Part shown: positions 33,201 to 42,155 of the stretch, one piece after another
Position numbering within the stretch: position 1 is the first letter of the stretch
How the letters are laid out: each line of letters begins with the position of its first letter
Assembly: GCA_021774435.1 (NCBI GenBank)
Contig: JAJFJB010000410.1
Coordinates: forward strand, 1 to 42,488
DNA length: 42,488 nucleotides
Direction of reading: 5' to 3'
From: Alphaproteobacteria bacterium
GTDB lineage: Bacteria > Pseudomonadota > Alphaproteobacteria > UBA8366 > GCA-2717185
The notes under the pieces: model-generated
What the model saw: only the letters and a program-made list of their open reading frames with translations
Told to the model about the DNA's origin: nothing
Databases searched by the model: none
Program-made: the position numbers and the translations under genes

Positions 33201-33833
33201 TCAGTATAAACTATTTTTGCGGCCTTCGATAAAGCGTGCTTCCAGATCTTCCGCGCTTTCTGCGAGCGCAACCTGGTCCTTATAGATCTGCCCTGCCGTC
33301 GGCATCGCACTGCGCGGTATCTTTGCTTCTTCCGACCACAAGTTCGAACGAAGGAGCGCCTTCGGGCAGTGTAGAAAGGCTTCGTCAATTGCAACGACAA
33401 TCGCCGTTTTGGGAACTTTGCCCGCGACCTCGAATTCAGACAGAACGGCCTCGTCGTCGACAATTCGAGCGCGTCCGTTAATGCGCAAAATATCGTCAAA
33501 TCCGGGTATGAAGAATATCAGTCCTATATTCGGATTCTCGGTAATATTCTCAAGTGTATCCAACCGATTATTGCCGGGCCGGTCAGGGATGACGATGGTG
33601 CCGTCATCGGGAACGGCAACGAAGCCGGGTGCATCCCCCCGCGGCGAGACATCCGCACTGCCGTCGGCCGCCGCGGTCGAAATGCAAAGAAATGGCGACA
33701 AAGAGATAAACTGCCGGCAATGTTGATCTAATCGCGACAGCACTTTCTTTCGGACAAGCTCACTCGGCGATTTGTAAACCTTTCTCAGGCCGGCTTCGCT
33801 ATCAATCCCGCCACGCGGTGCCGTGTCATCCAT
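33201..33833 (-). CDS. Pyridoxamine-5'-phosphate-oxidase-family flavoprotein
   Basis: ATG 33833 with GGGAGGG upstream gives 210 residues; an in-frame extension to 33881 is unlikely because it runs into the PiuC gene. The split-barrel FMN-binding fold is shown by FLCISTAAADGSADVSPRGD, IVIPDRPGNNRLDTLENITENPNIGLIFFIPG and INGRARIVDD. It looks like the MSMEG_1061-type subgroup. Members bind FMN, F420 or haem and oxidise or detoxify small molecules. It lies 32 bp downstream of the dioxygenase gene. Confidence 0.87.
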   Translation of the reverse strand: MDDTAPRGGIDSEAGLRKVYKSPSELVRKKVLSRLDQHCRQFISLSPFLCISTAAADGSADVSPRGDAPGFVAVPDDGTIVIPDRPGNNRLDTLENITENPNIGLIFFIPGFDDILRINGRARIVDDEAVLSEFEVAGKVPKTAIVVAIDEAFLHCPKALLRSNLWSEEAKIPRSAMPTAGQIYKDQVALAESAEDLEARFIEGRKNSLY

Positions 33834-33865
33834 ACCGTGCCCTCCCAAAACGTATACGTTGGTAC

Positions 33866-34534
33866 CTAAACTTCGCTCCACATCCGCATTAGATTACCAT
33901 GGCATTTCATCAACAGACGTGCCTCATCCGACGTGGACGCTTTGTCTCGCACAAGCCGCAAAGCTGTGTCGAGATCGTGGAGCAGTTCCCGCTGTGCCGC
34001 GGATTCGACGATGCTTTGAATCCACGTAACCGCGACGTCGCGCACGCCTTTTGTAACTTCAGAAACGCTGTGAATTGTCGTTGCGGGATACAAAATGGCG
34101 TGCCCCCGTGGCAAGCGGAAACGCGCCTGCCCGCCAGCCGTATTCACAATCAGATCACCACCCTCGTAGCTTTCCAACTCGCTGATGAAAACCGTTACGG
34201 CAATATCGGTTCGCAGCGGCCGCCCTTCCGACATCAACGGATTATCCGTGTGCCAGCCATATTCCATCCCGACTTCGTATCGGCTAAACAATGGCCGCAC
34301 CACACGGGACGGCAGACAAGCTCGCTGCACCAAGGGGTTTCTGGCGATGGCCTGGACTACGACTTGCGCCAGGGCATCTCCCTCAGCGGGCGGTTCCATC
34401 TGCAAATTTTTCTTAACCGGCTTGGTGGGTACGTCTGCCGTAGCTTCCCCGTCGACGAATTTTCCATCGGCAATCGCCTTGTCAATCTGCGCCAACTCTT
34501 CGTCGTTTAACAGGTTTGGTATTTGCAGGAACAT
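33866..34534 (-). CDS. PiuC/PKHX-type Fe(II)/2-oxoglutarate dioxygenase
   Basis: The 222-residue protein matches the PKHX (PiuC/YbiX) hydroxylase family: iron ligands H95 and D97 (YGWHTDNPL) and H155 (ATTIHSVSEV), with R165 as the 2-oxoglutarate anchor. In many bacteria the gene sits beside TonB siderophore receptors and is Fur-regulated; no receptor or recognisable Fur box is present here. GGGAAGG precedes the ATG. It is first in the four-gene unit ending with the histidine phosphatase. Confidence 0.9.
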   Translation of the reverse strand: MFLQIPNLLNDEELAQIDKAIADGKFVDGEATADVPTKPVKKNLQMEPPAEGDALAQVVVQAIARNPLVQRACLPSRVVRPLFSRYEVGMEYGWHTDNPLMSEGRPLRTDIAVTVFISELESYEGGDLIVNTAGGQARFRLPRGHAILYPATTIHSVSEVTKGVRDVAVTWIQSIVESAAQRELLHDLDTALRLVRDKASTSDEARLLMKCHGNLMRMWSEV

Positions 34535-34705
34535 CGTCGTCGCCTTCCCAATTTACACTGAGCAATCGTTGATAGAGCCTGCTTAAACCCAGGCAACTGT
34601 AACTCTAAATATATACATTAAGGATCGATAGCGCTGATTGCGCGCCGCGTTTATCTGAAATTCAGACCAGAAAATCGCAATGTGTCGCGAAGCGTTCAAT
34701 CTCAA

Positions 34706-35164
34706 TTATCGGTCTCGCCACTCCCAAGGCAGCGCAAACCCACCACGCCAAAGGCCTCGTTTCGCCTTTCGCGCCCGTTGCTCAACTGCAACGTATTTTT
34801 TCGACAAAGTTCGGTCAGCTAGCGCCCAGCCCGTATGCACCATATTCGATGACAGATCGAAACCACCGGCCTCGCAATAGGCATAAGCATGAACGGCTTG
34901 ATTGTTTTCCTTCAGGCTGCAGCGCACGGACGCACCCGCAACCAGATCCATGAGAGCGGTTTTGGCAACCGCGCCGCAGCGATACTTCTTGCCTTTCGCG
35001 TCGCAAACCTGATCTAGCTCCGGCGCATCGATGCCATGCAGATGCATTCGTATGCCGTTGATCATCAACATGTCGCCGGCAATCACGATAGGCGTTCCCA
35101 TTATCTCGGCCTTCACCGGAAACGCGGCGAATAAAAACAATAGCGAAATAAGTATTCTTTTCAT
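34706..35164 (-). CDS. Secreted thermonuclease-like (SNase) protein with altered active site
   Basis: The 152-residue protein starts with a signal peptide (MKRILISLLFLFAAFPVKA) and has the OB-fold SNase domain with GIDAPELDQVC, a Cys pair C57/C63-like region (CDAKGKKYRCG) and MVHTGWALA. In staphylococcal nuclease, R35 lies five residues before the Asp of DxPE and R87 lies before the fourth strand; both positions are His here (HLHGIDAPE and VHAYAYC). The remaining carboxylates are kept, so activity is in doubt. AGGA precedes the ATG. It could be a secreted binding protein or a variant nuclease. Confidence 0.82.
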   Translation of the reverse strand: MKRILISLLFLFAAFPVKAEIMGTPIVIAGDMLMINGIRMHLHGIDAPELDQVCDAKGKKYRCGAVAKTALMDLVAGASVRCSLKENNQAVHAYAYCEAGGFDLSSNMVHTGWALADRTLSKKYVAVEQRARKAKRGLWRGGFALPWEWRDR

Positions 35165-35260
35165 GCGGCAATCCTAATTGATCGTCACAAAATAACGAAT
35201 CACAGCCTTACAATAGAGCGTGAAGTCACAGTTATGTAAATTAACTATATGTCAAATGTC

Positions 35261-36142
35261 TTAACGTCTTCGGCGAGCCTCGCGATAAAATATAAATAAC
35301 CCACTGCCAATCACGATTGTCGCGCCGATCAGCGTGTTTACACTCGGAATATCACTAAACAAAAGATAGCCATAAAGCGTCGCCCATATCAGTGAAAAAT
35401 AGCGGAAAGGCGCCACGACAACGGCTTCGCCAAAGAGAAATGCCGCGACAAGAAAATACTGACCCGTCCCTTGCAGGGTCCCGGTGAGCATAAACAAACC
35501 GAGTTCATACAGATCCGGCATACGCCAGCCATAGAATATGCTCGAAAACCCACCCAGCATGACGCACGCCGTCGTACAAACCATGATGGAATTCGCATCA
35601 TCTGTCCTGGAGAGTTGCCGTGTCGCGATGTCTCGAAAACACAGCAAGACTGTCGCGCCAAGCGCCAAGAGAGACGGCCAAAGCAGAACGTCCCCGCCCG
35701 GCCGGATCATCAGCAGCGTGCCGCAGAACCCGATAGCGACCGCGGTCCAGCGTCGCCAACCAACCTGCTCGCCCAGGAAATACGGCGCCAATGCCGTCAG
35801 GAAAATGGGCGATGCAAACATGACCGCGGTGATATCGGCAAGCGGCATATGTTTGATGGCGACCATGAACATGAAAGATGTCACGACGGCGAACAACCCG
35901 CGCGCCAACTGCGCCTTCCTGTTCACGAACCGTACGGTATGCAGCCCGCCTTTGCGCCAAATCATGATCGCAATCGGGATGAAAACGAAGATCGATCGGA
36001 AAAATAAGATTTCACCGGGCGGAAACAGGCCGGTCAAATGCTTCGACAAACCGTCGGTGAATGCCAATATCGCCCCTGCCGTGATAAGGCAGAAAATACC
36101 CTTCAGCTGGTCGGAAGCCAGCAAGGACGAGCGAATACTCAA
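35261..36142 (-). CDS. EamA/DMT-family transporter
   Basis: The 293-residue protein has about ten hydrophobic helices arranged as two EamA repeats (for example FCLITAGAILAFTDGLSKHL and SVNTLIGATIVIGSGLFIF), the drug/metabolite transporter plan. Such proteins often export amino acids or small metabolites. The start is probably TTG at 36142 because an in-frame stop lies two codons upstream and the next Met is deep inside the protein; the ribosome site is weak. It is 31 bp downstream of the fused ABC ATPase gene. Confidence 0.88.
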   Translation of the reverse strand: MSIRSSLLASDQLKGIFCLITAGAILAFTDGLSKHLTGLFPPGEILFFRSIFVFIPIAIMIWRKGGLHTVRFVNRKAQLARGLFAVVTSFMFMVAIKHMPLADITAVMFASPIFLTALAPYFLGEQVGWRRWTAVAIGFCGTLLMIRPGGDVLLWPSLLALGATVLLCFRDIATRQLSRTDDANSIMVCTTACVMLGGFSSIFYGWRMPDLYELGLFMLTGTLQGTGQYFLVAAFLFGEAVVVAPFRYFSLIWATLYGYLLFSDIPSVNTLIGATIVIGSGLFIFYREARRRR

Positions 36143-36173
36143 CCGTTACCAGCCCACCAACCGCATGCCCGAC

Positions 36174-38279
36174 CTATTCCGCTGCATAATCCTTTACCGT
36201 GATGACCGGCTCGACTGCCTGTAATTCATCCATCGATATATGGCAGGAAATCTCATGGCGGTCCCCAACTCGTCGGACCGGTGGCAATTCATTGTCGCAG
36301 ATAGCGCCCAACCGCCGGGGACAACGTGTCGAAAACGGGCATCCCTTCGGCGGATCAAGGGCGCTTGGCGGCTGGCCCTCAAGGACGATCCGCCGCTTCT
36401 CAACCGTCGGATCGGCAATGGGAACGGCGGACAGCAGCGCTTCGGTATAGGGATGATAAGGCGGGCTAAACACCTCGTCGGTCGTTCCCCGTTCCATGAT
36501 CTGACCCAAATACATAACCACGACCCGGTCCGCTAGATAGCGGACAGTGCTCAGATCGTGACTGATGAATATAAGGGTCGTCTTGTGGTCCCGCTGAATA
36601 TCCATGATGAGTTCAGAGATCGCCGCCGCAACAGAAACATCAAGCGCGGAAATTGGTTCGTCGGCGACGACGGCGGCCGGGTTTCCAGCGAAAGCACGCG
36701 CAATCGCGACGCGCTGCTTTTGACCACCAGACAGTTGGCGCGGCCGACGCGATGCAAATTCAAGCGGCAGTTTGACCATGGCGAGCAATTTCAAAACCCG
36801 TTCGCGTATTTTTTCACGGTCGTGCTCGACACCAAACTTGCGAATGACGCGACCAATCTGCGCCCCAATCGAGAGCGACGGATTTAGCGTATCATTCGGA
36901 TTCTGAAACACCATCTGCAGAGCGCCGAGCTGTTGCGGCGTCCGCTCCTGCGCTGAAACGTCTCCAATGTTCGCATCCTGGAAGCGGACCTCGCCGCCGG
37001 TCGCGGTTTCAAGTCCCATGAGGACCCTCGCGACCGTCGACTTTCCGCACCCAGATTCGCCAACGATGGCGACCGTCTCGCCTTCCCGGGCATCAAAGGA
37101 CAAATCTTCGTTCGCTTTCACGTAGCGCACCGTGTTGCCGGTCACGAACGCCCGCAACGACGTGTCACGAACCGTGTAGTACTTTTGCAAATTGTCTACT
37201 TCGAGAACCTTGTCGCCGATTTCGCTCGGTGGCCGGTAATCGCCAGCGGGCAAGGCGCAGGTCGGGTCGATATCAGCCCACCTGGTACACCGCACACGAT
37301 GCGACGTTTCTCCGTCCGCTGCGACCGTCTCCATCGCAATCGCGTTCACACCACATTTGGCGCCATCGAACGAAGCACAGCGCGGGCCAAAATTGCAGCC
37401 CGTCGGCCGCTCATGCGGCAACGGCAATTGGCCGGGAATCGCTGTCAGTGGACGCGCATTCTTATCTGCGTGCGGCAGGGGAATACAGCCAAGCAAGCCC
37501 AAGGTATAGGGATGCCGGGGCCGTGAAAAAATGGCGTCAATTGTCCCGGCCTCAACCATTTCACCCGAATACATGACCCCAATCCTGTCGCAGACCTCCA
37601 GCATCAATCCGAGATTATGCGAGATATAGAGTAACGCCGTGCCGTACTTCCGGCTGAGTTCGGCGATCAGTTCGACGATGCCGGCTTCAACCGTTACGTC
37701 CAAGGCCGTCGTCGGCTCGTCGAGCAACAAGAGTGCGGGTTTGCCGAGTAGCGCCATGGCGATCACGACACGTTGCTGCTGACCACCTGAGATCTGATGC
37801 GGGTAAGCGTCCATGACCCGCTCTGGATCTGGCAGATCAACATCGCGCAGCATTTGCAGCGACAGCGAATTCGCCTCGCTGGGTGACACTTCGGCATGCG
37901 TTAACGGTACCTCGCGTAACTGCTCGCCGATCGTCAACGATGGATTCAACGCCGCCATCGGTTCCTGATAGACCATCGCGATCTTTGAGCCGCGGAGACT
38001 GCGCAACGCCGCATCGTTCAGCGTCGCCATATCGCGCCCCTGAAATTTCACCGTGCCGCCAACGATACCGCCATTGCTCCCCAGATAGCGCATGATCGCC
38101 ATGGCAACGGTTGATTTTCCGCAACCGGACTCGCCCACCAAGCCGACACTTTCCCCGGGCGCAAGGGACAGAGAAAAATCGATCACGGCAGGGATCTCGC
38201 CCGCGCGCGTGAAGTACGAAACGCAAAGGTCCTCGATTTCGAGAACGGCCGGTGCGCCTGAGTCCAAGGGTTGCTCCAT
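36174..38279 (-). CDS. Fused dipeptide/nickel-type ABC transporter ATP-binding protein (DppD-DppF fusion)
   Basis: The 701-residue protein is two ATPases in one chain. The first has Walker A GESGCGKS (49-56), signature ISGGQQQR and Walker B LLLLDEP; the second repeats these (GESGCGKS, LSGGQKQR, VVADEP) in the C-terminal half. Each is followed by an oligopeptide/HPY domain with Cys groups (CNFGPRC and CPFSTRC), positions that coordinate an iron-sulfur cluster in some DppD-type proteins. Known fused proteins of this class such as GsiA and YejF are shorter. It powers the two permeases encoded immediately upstream, 2 bp away. Confidence 0.94.
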   Translation of the reverse strand: MEQPLDSGAPAVLEIEDLCVSYFTRAGEIPAVIDFSLSLAPGESVGLVGESGCGKSTVAMAIMRYLGSNGGIVGGTVKFQGRDMATLNDAALRSLRGSKIAMVYQEPMAALNPSLTIGEQLREVPLTHAEVSPSEANSLSLQMLRDVDLPDPERVMDAYPHQISGGQQQRVVIAMALLGKPALLLLDEPTTALDVTVEAGIVELIAELSRKYGTALLYISHNLGLMLEVCDRIGVMYSGEMVEAGTIDAIFSRPRHPYTLGLLGCIPLPHADKNARPLTAIPGQLPLPHERPTGCNFGPRCASFDGAKCGVNAIAMETVAADGETSHRVRCTRWADIDPTCALPAGDYRPPSEIGDKVLEVDNLQKYYTVRDTSLRAFVTGNTVRYVKANEDLSFDAREGETVAIVGESGCGKSTVARVLMGLETATGGEVRFQDANIGDVSAQERTPQQLGALQMVFQNPNDTLNPSLSIGAQIGRVIRKFGVEHDREKIRERVLKLLAMVKLPLEFASRRPRQLSGGQKQRVAIARAFAGNPAAVVADEPISALDVSVAAAISELIMDIQRDHKTTLIFISHDLSTVRYLADRVVVMYLGQIMERGTTDEVFSPPYHPYTEALLSAVPIADPTVEKRRIVLEGQPPSALDPPKGCPFSTRCPRRLGAICDNELPPVRRVGDRHEISCHISMDELQAVEPVITVKDYAAE

Positions 38280-38281
38280 GA

Positions 38282-39160
38282 CTAATCCCGCAGTGATACT
38301 TCGCGCAGGCCGTCGGCCAGCAGGTTGAAACCAAGCACCAGGGATGAGATCGCCACACAGGGGAAAATCGTCATATGGGGAAAGATCATCGCCATGCCGC
38401 GGGCTTCGTTGACCATTCCGCCCCAGTCGGGATCGGGTGGCGGCAAACCAAGGCCCAGGAATCCCAAGACACCGATGGTAATAATCACATACCCAAGTCG
38501 AACGCAGGCATCTACAATCAGCGGCCCGCGCGCATTCGGCAGGATTTCAACCATCATGATGTAGAACGACGACTCGCCCCTCGTCTGCGAGGCTGCGACG
38601 TAATCCCGGTTGCGCAAATCAAGCGCAAGGCCGCGCACGATGCGCATGATGCCCGGGGCGCTCGCGAACGTTATGGCGATCACGATGTTGAGGCCGGAAG
38701 CGCCGAAGGTCGCTATCACGATGATATAGAGAACCAAAACCGGAAACGATAAGATGATATCGCCAAGCCGGCTCAGGATCACATCCCACCAACCGCGGTG
38801 ATAGCCCGCCGCAAGCCCCATGACGATACCGACGGCATAGGCGCAAACTGTCGCCAACGGCGCATAGATCAAGACCGTTCGCGCGCCCCAGATAATGCGC
38901 GACAGGATATCACGCCCCAAATTATCGGTGCCAAGCCACAGCGTCGTCCCGGTCTTGAGATGCACCGTTCCCGGTTTTGCGAAAGGCTGCAAAATTGCCA
39001 AGGGATCGTGCGGCGCCACAAAGGGGGCAAATATGGCCACCAAGACCCAAAACACAATCAGCCCAGCGCCCAGCATGCCAATCCAGCTTTCGCGCAGAAG
39101 CGCGACGGACCGAAACGCGGCCCCAATCGAAGAAGGTGTGTTTTCCGTGATCTCAGCCAT
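38282..39160 (-). CDS. ABC transporter permease (DppC-like)
   Basis: The 292-residue inner-membrane protein has an N-terminal helix (GLIVFWVLVAIFAPFVAPHDP), then five further helices and the EAA loop (DYVAASQTRGESSFYIMMVEILPN). It follows the OppBC/DppC plan: the GTDNLGRDILSRIIWGARTVL segment is diagnostic. It pairs with the DppB-like permease to form the channel. GAGG supports the ATG at 39160. The next gene, the fused ATPase, starts 2 bp after the stop. Confidence 0.94.
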   Translation of the reverse strand: MAEITENTPSSIGAAFRSVALLRESWIGMLGAGLIVFWVLVAIFAPFVAPHDPLAILQPFAKPGTVHLKTGTTLWLGTDNLGRDILSRIIWGARTVLIYAPLATVCAYAVGIVMGLAAGYHRGWWDVILSRLGDIILSFPVLVLYIIVIATFGASGLNIVIAITFASAPGIMRIVRGLALDLRNRDYVAASQTRGESSFYIMMVEILPNARGPLIVDACVRLGYVIITIGVLGFLGLGLPPPDPDWGGMVNEARGMAMIFPHMTIFPCVAISSLVLGFNLLADGLREVSLRD

Positions 39161-39169
39161 CCATACGCC

Positions 39170-40102
39170 TCACGAAAACCGAATGCGCGGGTTCAGATAG
39201 GTGTAGCCAATATCCGCAATCGTCTGTGTCGCAACGGCAACAAATACGGCCACCATGGCGCAGGCTTCGATGACGAAGATATCTTGATTGAGCGACGCCT
39301 CGAGCAGCAAGGCGCCGAACCCTTTGTAGGCGAAGAAGAATTCGACCACGATCACGCCAGAGAGCAACCAATTCAACTGCAGCATGATCACGGTGAAGGG
39401 CGCGATCAGCGCGTTGCGAAGTGCGTGTTTCACAATGACTTGGCGATAGGGCAACCCTTTGAGTATCGCCGTGCGGATATAGGGGGTGGTCATCACCTCC
39501 GCCATCGACGCCCGCGTCATCCGCGCGACATACCCAAAATCGTACAGAAACAGGACAAGCACAGGCAAGATGAGCTGCGTGAAATCGAACCCGCTGATCA
39601 TTCCCGACGTGCCCGGCAGCCAATTGAGACCGAAGACGAATAGGGCCGACAGAAAAACGGCGCTGGCAAACTCGGGAACCGATGTCGTCAGGACACTGAC
39701 AATCGAAATCGTCCGGTCGAGTTTCGAACCTTCCCGCATTCCGGCGAGCACGCCGAGAACCAGCGAGGTCGGTATCAGGAACGCAAAGGTCCAGAAACCG
39801 AGGACGGCCGTGTTCCAAAGCCGTGGCCAAAGAATATCGCCGACCGGCACCTTGAAGCGATACGATTCGCCCAGCTCACCAGTTAGAAAATTTCCCGCCC
39901 AGGCCAGATATCGATACCAGACCGGCTCGAAATAGCCATGCGCCTCAAGCCAAATATTCTTCTGTTCCGCGGTTGCGAACTGCCCAAGAACCTTGGTCGC
40001 CACGCTACCCGGCGAAATCTCCAGCACGAGAAACAACAGCACCGACACCGCGATCATGGTCAGAACCATGAAAGCGAACCGTTTGGCGATCAAAATCAGC
40101 AT
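39170..40102 (-). CDS. ABC transporter permease (DppB-like)
   Basis: The 310-residue inner-membrane protein matches DppB/OppB: an N-terminal helix (RFAFMVLTMIAVSVLLFLVLE), a periplasmic loop and five C-terminal helices with the EAA loop (YIRTAILKGLPYRQVIVKHALRNA). It pairs with the DppC-like subunit 9 bp downstream. The gene lies 114 bp after the binding-protein gene, with a stable hairpin in between. Confidence 0.94.
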   Translation of the reverse strand: MLILIAKRFAFMVLTMIAVSVLLFLVLEISPGSVATKVLGQFATAEQKNIWLEAHGYFEPVWYRYLAWAGNFLTGELGESYRFKVPVGDILWPRLWNTAVLGFWTFAFLIPTSLVLGVLAGMREGSKLDRTISIVSVLTTSVPEFASAVFLSALFVFGLNWLPGTSGMISGFDFTQLILPVLVLFLYDFGYVARMTRASMAEVMTTPYIRTAILKGLPYRQVIVKHALRNALIAPFTVIMLQLNWLLSGVIVVEFFFAYKGFGALLLEASLNQDIFVIEACAMVAVFVAVATQTIADIGYTYLNPRIRFS

Positions 40103-40175
40103 GAGTTCGTCAATTCGCCCCCAATTCGATTTTGATATTCATTCAACGGATTCATCTTTAATCAAATGACATTGC

Positions 40176-40198
40176 GATCTGGGCAAAACGCCCAGATC
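40176..40198 (-). terminator. Intercistronic hairpin between the ABC binding-protein and permease genes
   Basis: A perfect 9-bp stem (GATCTGGGC/GCCCAGATC) with a 5-nt loop lies 19 nt after the stop of the substrate-binding protein gene, read on the minus strand. No T tract follows, so it should act as an mRNA-stabilising or attenuating element that lowers permease expression, as in the TRAP operon at 4965-4992. Confidence 0.68.
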
Positions 40199-40216
40199 CT
40201 AGCCACTCGAATCACG

Positions 40217-41920
40217 TTATGCGTCTATCCACACCTTGTTCCATTGATGGTAATTGGTCGGATGCATCTTGATGCCCTTAACCTTCGTGCTCGCGGCGAA
40301 CATGACGGAACGAAAGAAGGGCTGCACCATGATCGCGTCATCTTGGATGCGCTTCTCCACCTTCGCCATCACCTTGCGCCGTTCGTTGATATCGATCGTC
40401 GATTCCGCCTTGGTCAGTTGATCGTCGAATTCCTTGCTACCGTAGTGGGTTTCGTTCCACGGCACGCCCGAGCGATAGGCGAGCCCAAGCAGCATCGTAC
40501 CGAGCGGACGATGCGTCCACGAAGTGAGACTGAACGGCGCCTTGTCCCATACCTCCCAATATTGCGCGGCGGGCATCACGTTGACGTTCAGGTTTATGCC
40601 GGCTTCGGCGAGATTTTGCTTTAGGACGACGACCGAATCCTGTTCCCAGGTGCCTTGTGTATTGCCGACATTGCAGGTGATCTCCAGCCCCTTCGCGTGG
40701 CCCGCTTCGGCAAGTAGTTTCTTCGCCGCGTCAACATCACGCGCCACCTTGGGCAAGGCGGCGTAATCAGGCTGGCAATCGCAAACATGATGGTTCTCGC
40801 CGAGAGAGCCCAAACCACGATGCGCGGTCTGCAGGTTCTGTGCATTGTCGGAAGCCAGCAGGATTGCTTTCCGGACGCGAATATCGTCAAAAGGCTTAGC
40901 ATCTATCTGCATCCGGATTACACCGGTCTGTGCGGTCGTTGCCTCGTGCACGTCGATGCCGGGGATCGCCTTAGCCGCTTCGAGGGTATTCAGGTCGAGC
41001 GTGTAAAGGGCGTCAACCTGCTGCGACGCGAGGGCGGCAAGGGCTGCCGACGCTTCGGGGCCGGTATCGATATAGTGAATTTCACTCAGGAAGGGCTCGT
41101 CGCCCCAATAGGCTGTTTTTCGGCGCTTGAGGATCGCTTTTTCGCCAACCTTATAAGCGTCCAAGGTGAAAGGACCGGTGCCAAGCTCCGGCGTTTTAGT
41201 AATATTGCCTCCCTTCGCGCCAAAACTTCGATGCACGATCATCGCCGGATAATGGTAAAGTTTTTCAGGCAGCGCCAAATCAGGCGAATTCAAATGAAAC
41301 CGGACGGTATAGTCGTCGACCTTTTCGATCGCGCCCGGTGTCATACTCTTGACCTTGATGGGTTTACCGTCCTTGTCCTTGCCGTCCTTGGTATCGACCA
41401 TCGAGTTCAACAAACCGAGTATCGAAGAGCCGGTCGCCGGGTCAAGCCAGCGTTTGACGTTGTAGACCACATCGTCCGCGGTGAGTTCGTCACCGTTGCC
41501 GAACTTGACGCCTTTGCGGATATTGAAGGTCCATGTTTTCAAATCCTCGGATGGTTTCCAGGATTCCGCCAGCATGGGGCGGGTTACGTTGTCCGGCCCG
41601 GTAATCGTGAGATGTTCCAGCATCTGGCGGGCGACATTGGATTTTTCCACCCAATCGTACTTGTGCGGATCGGACATATCCTGCACCGCCATGGCCATGC
41701 GAATGATCCCGCCCTTCTTCGGCGCGGCCGCCATGGCATCCGAAACAGGGGCCACAAGCCCAGCCATCGCGTATGCAGCAGTTGCGGAAACGCCCAAAAG
41801 CGTCGTGGTCCGCAAGAATTCCCGACGATCGACGTTGCCCGTTTTTACTTGTTCCTGAAGTTTCGCGACACTCGAATGCTCACTGGTCTGGTTTGTCTTA
41901 TTCTTGTTTTCTTTCCACAT
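40217..41920 (-). CDS. ABC transporter substrate-binding protein (SBP_bac_5, DppA-like)
   Basis: The 567-residue protein belongs to the family 5 extracellular solute-binding proteins. A long N-terminal leader contains a twin-arginine signal (DRREFLRTTTLLGVSA, near 31-46) followed by a hydrophobic segment, so it is probably exported by Tat. The mature region reads IIRMAMAVQDMSDPHKYDWVE and has the family's SBP pattern AESWKPSEDLKTWTFNIRKGVKF. It binds peptides, opines, nickel complexes or similar; specificity is not readable. It heads the operon with the two permeases and the fused ATPase. GGAAGGG precedes the ATG. Confidence 0.93.
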   Translation of the reverse strand: MWKENKNKTNQTSEHSSVAKLQEQVKTGNVDRREFLRTTTLLGVSATAAYAMAGLVAPVSDAMAAAPKKGGIIRMAMAVQDMSDPHKYDWVEKSNVARQMLEHLTITGPDNVTRPMLAESWKPSEDLKTWTFNIRKGVKFGNGDELTADDVVYNVKRWLDPATGSSILGLLNSMVDTKDGKDKDGKPIKVKSMTPGAIEKVDDYTVRFHLNSPDLALPEKLYHYPAMIVHRSFGAKGGNITKTPELGTGPFTLDAYKVGEKAILKRRKTAYWGDEPFLSEIHYIDTGPEASAALAALASQQVDALYTLDLNTLEAAKAIPGIDVHEATTAQTGVIRMQIDAKPFDDIRVRKAILLASDNAQNLQTAHRGLGSLGENHHVCDCQPDYAALPKVARDVDAAKKLLAEAGHAKGLEITCNVGNTQGTWEQDSVVVLKQNLAEAGINLNVNVMPAAQYWEVWDKAPFSLTSWTHRPLGTMLLGLAYRSGVPWNETHYGSKEFDDQLTKAESTIDINERRKVMAKVEKRIQDDAIMVQPFFRSVMFAASTKVKGIKMHPTNYHQWNKVWIDA

Positions 41921-42033
41921 GGCATACCCTTCCCTATTTATTCCCTGTTACGCTCTCTCCCAATAGACGTCAAACGACGCTTGCCCGGGCGTCTTATCGA
42001 CGCGCGCGCCACTGGGGAATGCGTTATTTCGAT

Positions 42034-42058
42034 TGTTTTGTCCGGTCGGAACAAAACA
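42034..42058. promoter_or_regulatory. 25-bp inverted repeat, probable operator
   Basis: TGTTTTGTCCG (42034-42044) and CGGAACAAAACA (42047-42058) are inverted copies apart from a single extra A, with GT between. The repeat lies in the 235-bp region between the ABC transporter operon (minus) and the Nudix gene (plus), about 114 bp from the former start and 98 bp from the latter. It could be a repressor or activator site for either gene. Confidence 0.55.
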
Positions 42059-42155
42059 TACTGAGTATAAAATATCAAACAGGCTGCACGGATCACCGCG
42101 TTTACGATCCGATCTAGAAACCAAATCGAAACAAAATAAACATAGGAACCAAGCT

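Noticed and set aside
34654..34666. TCTGAA-A-TTCAGA inverted repeat as a terminator for the SNase-like gene
   Set aside because: The single-base centre leaves only a 4-bp usable stem, and there is no T tract.
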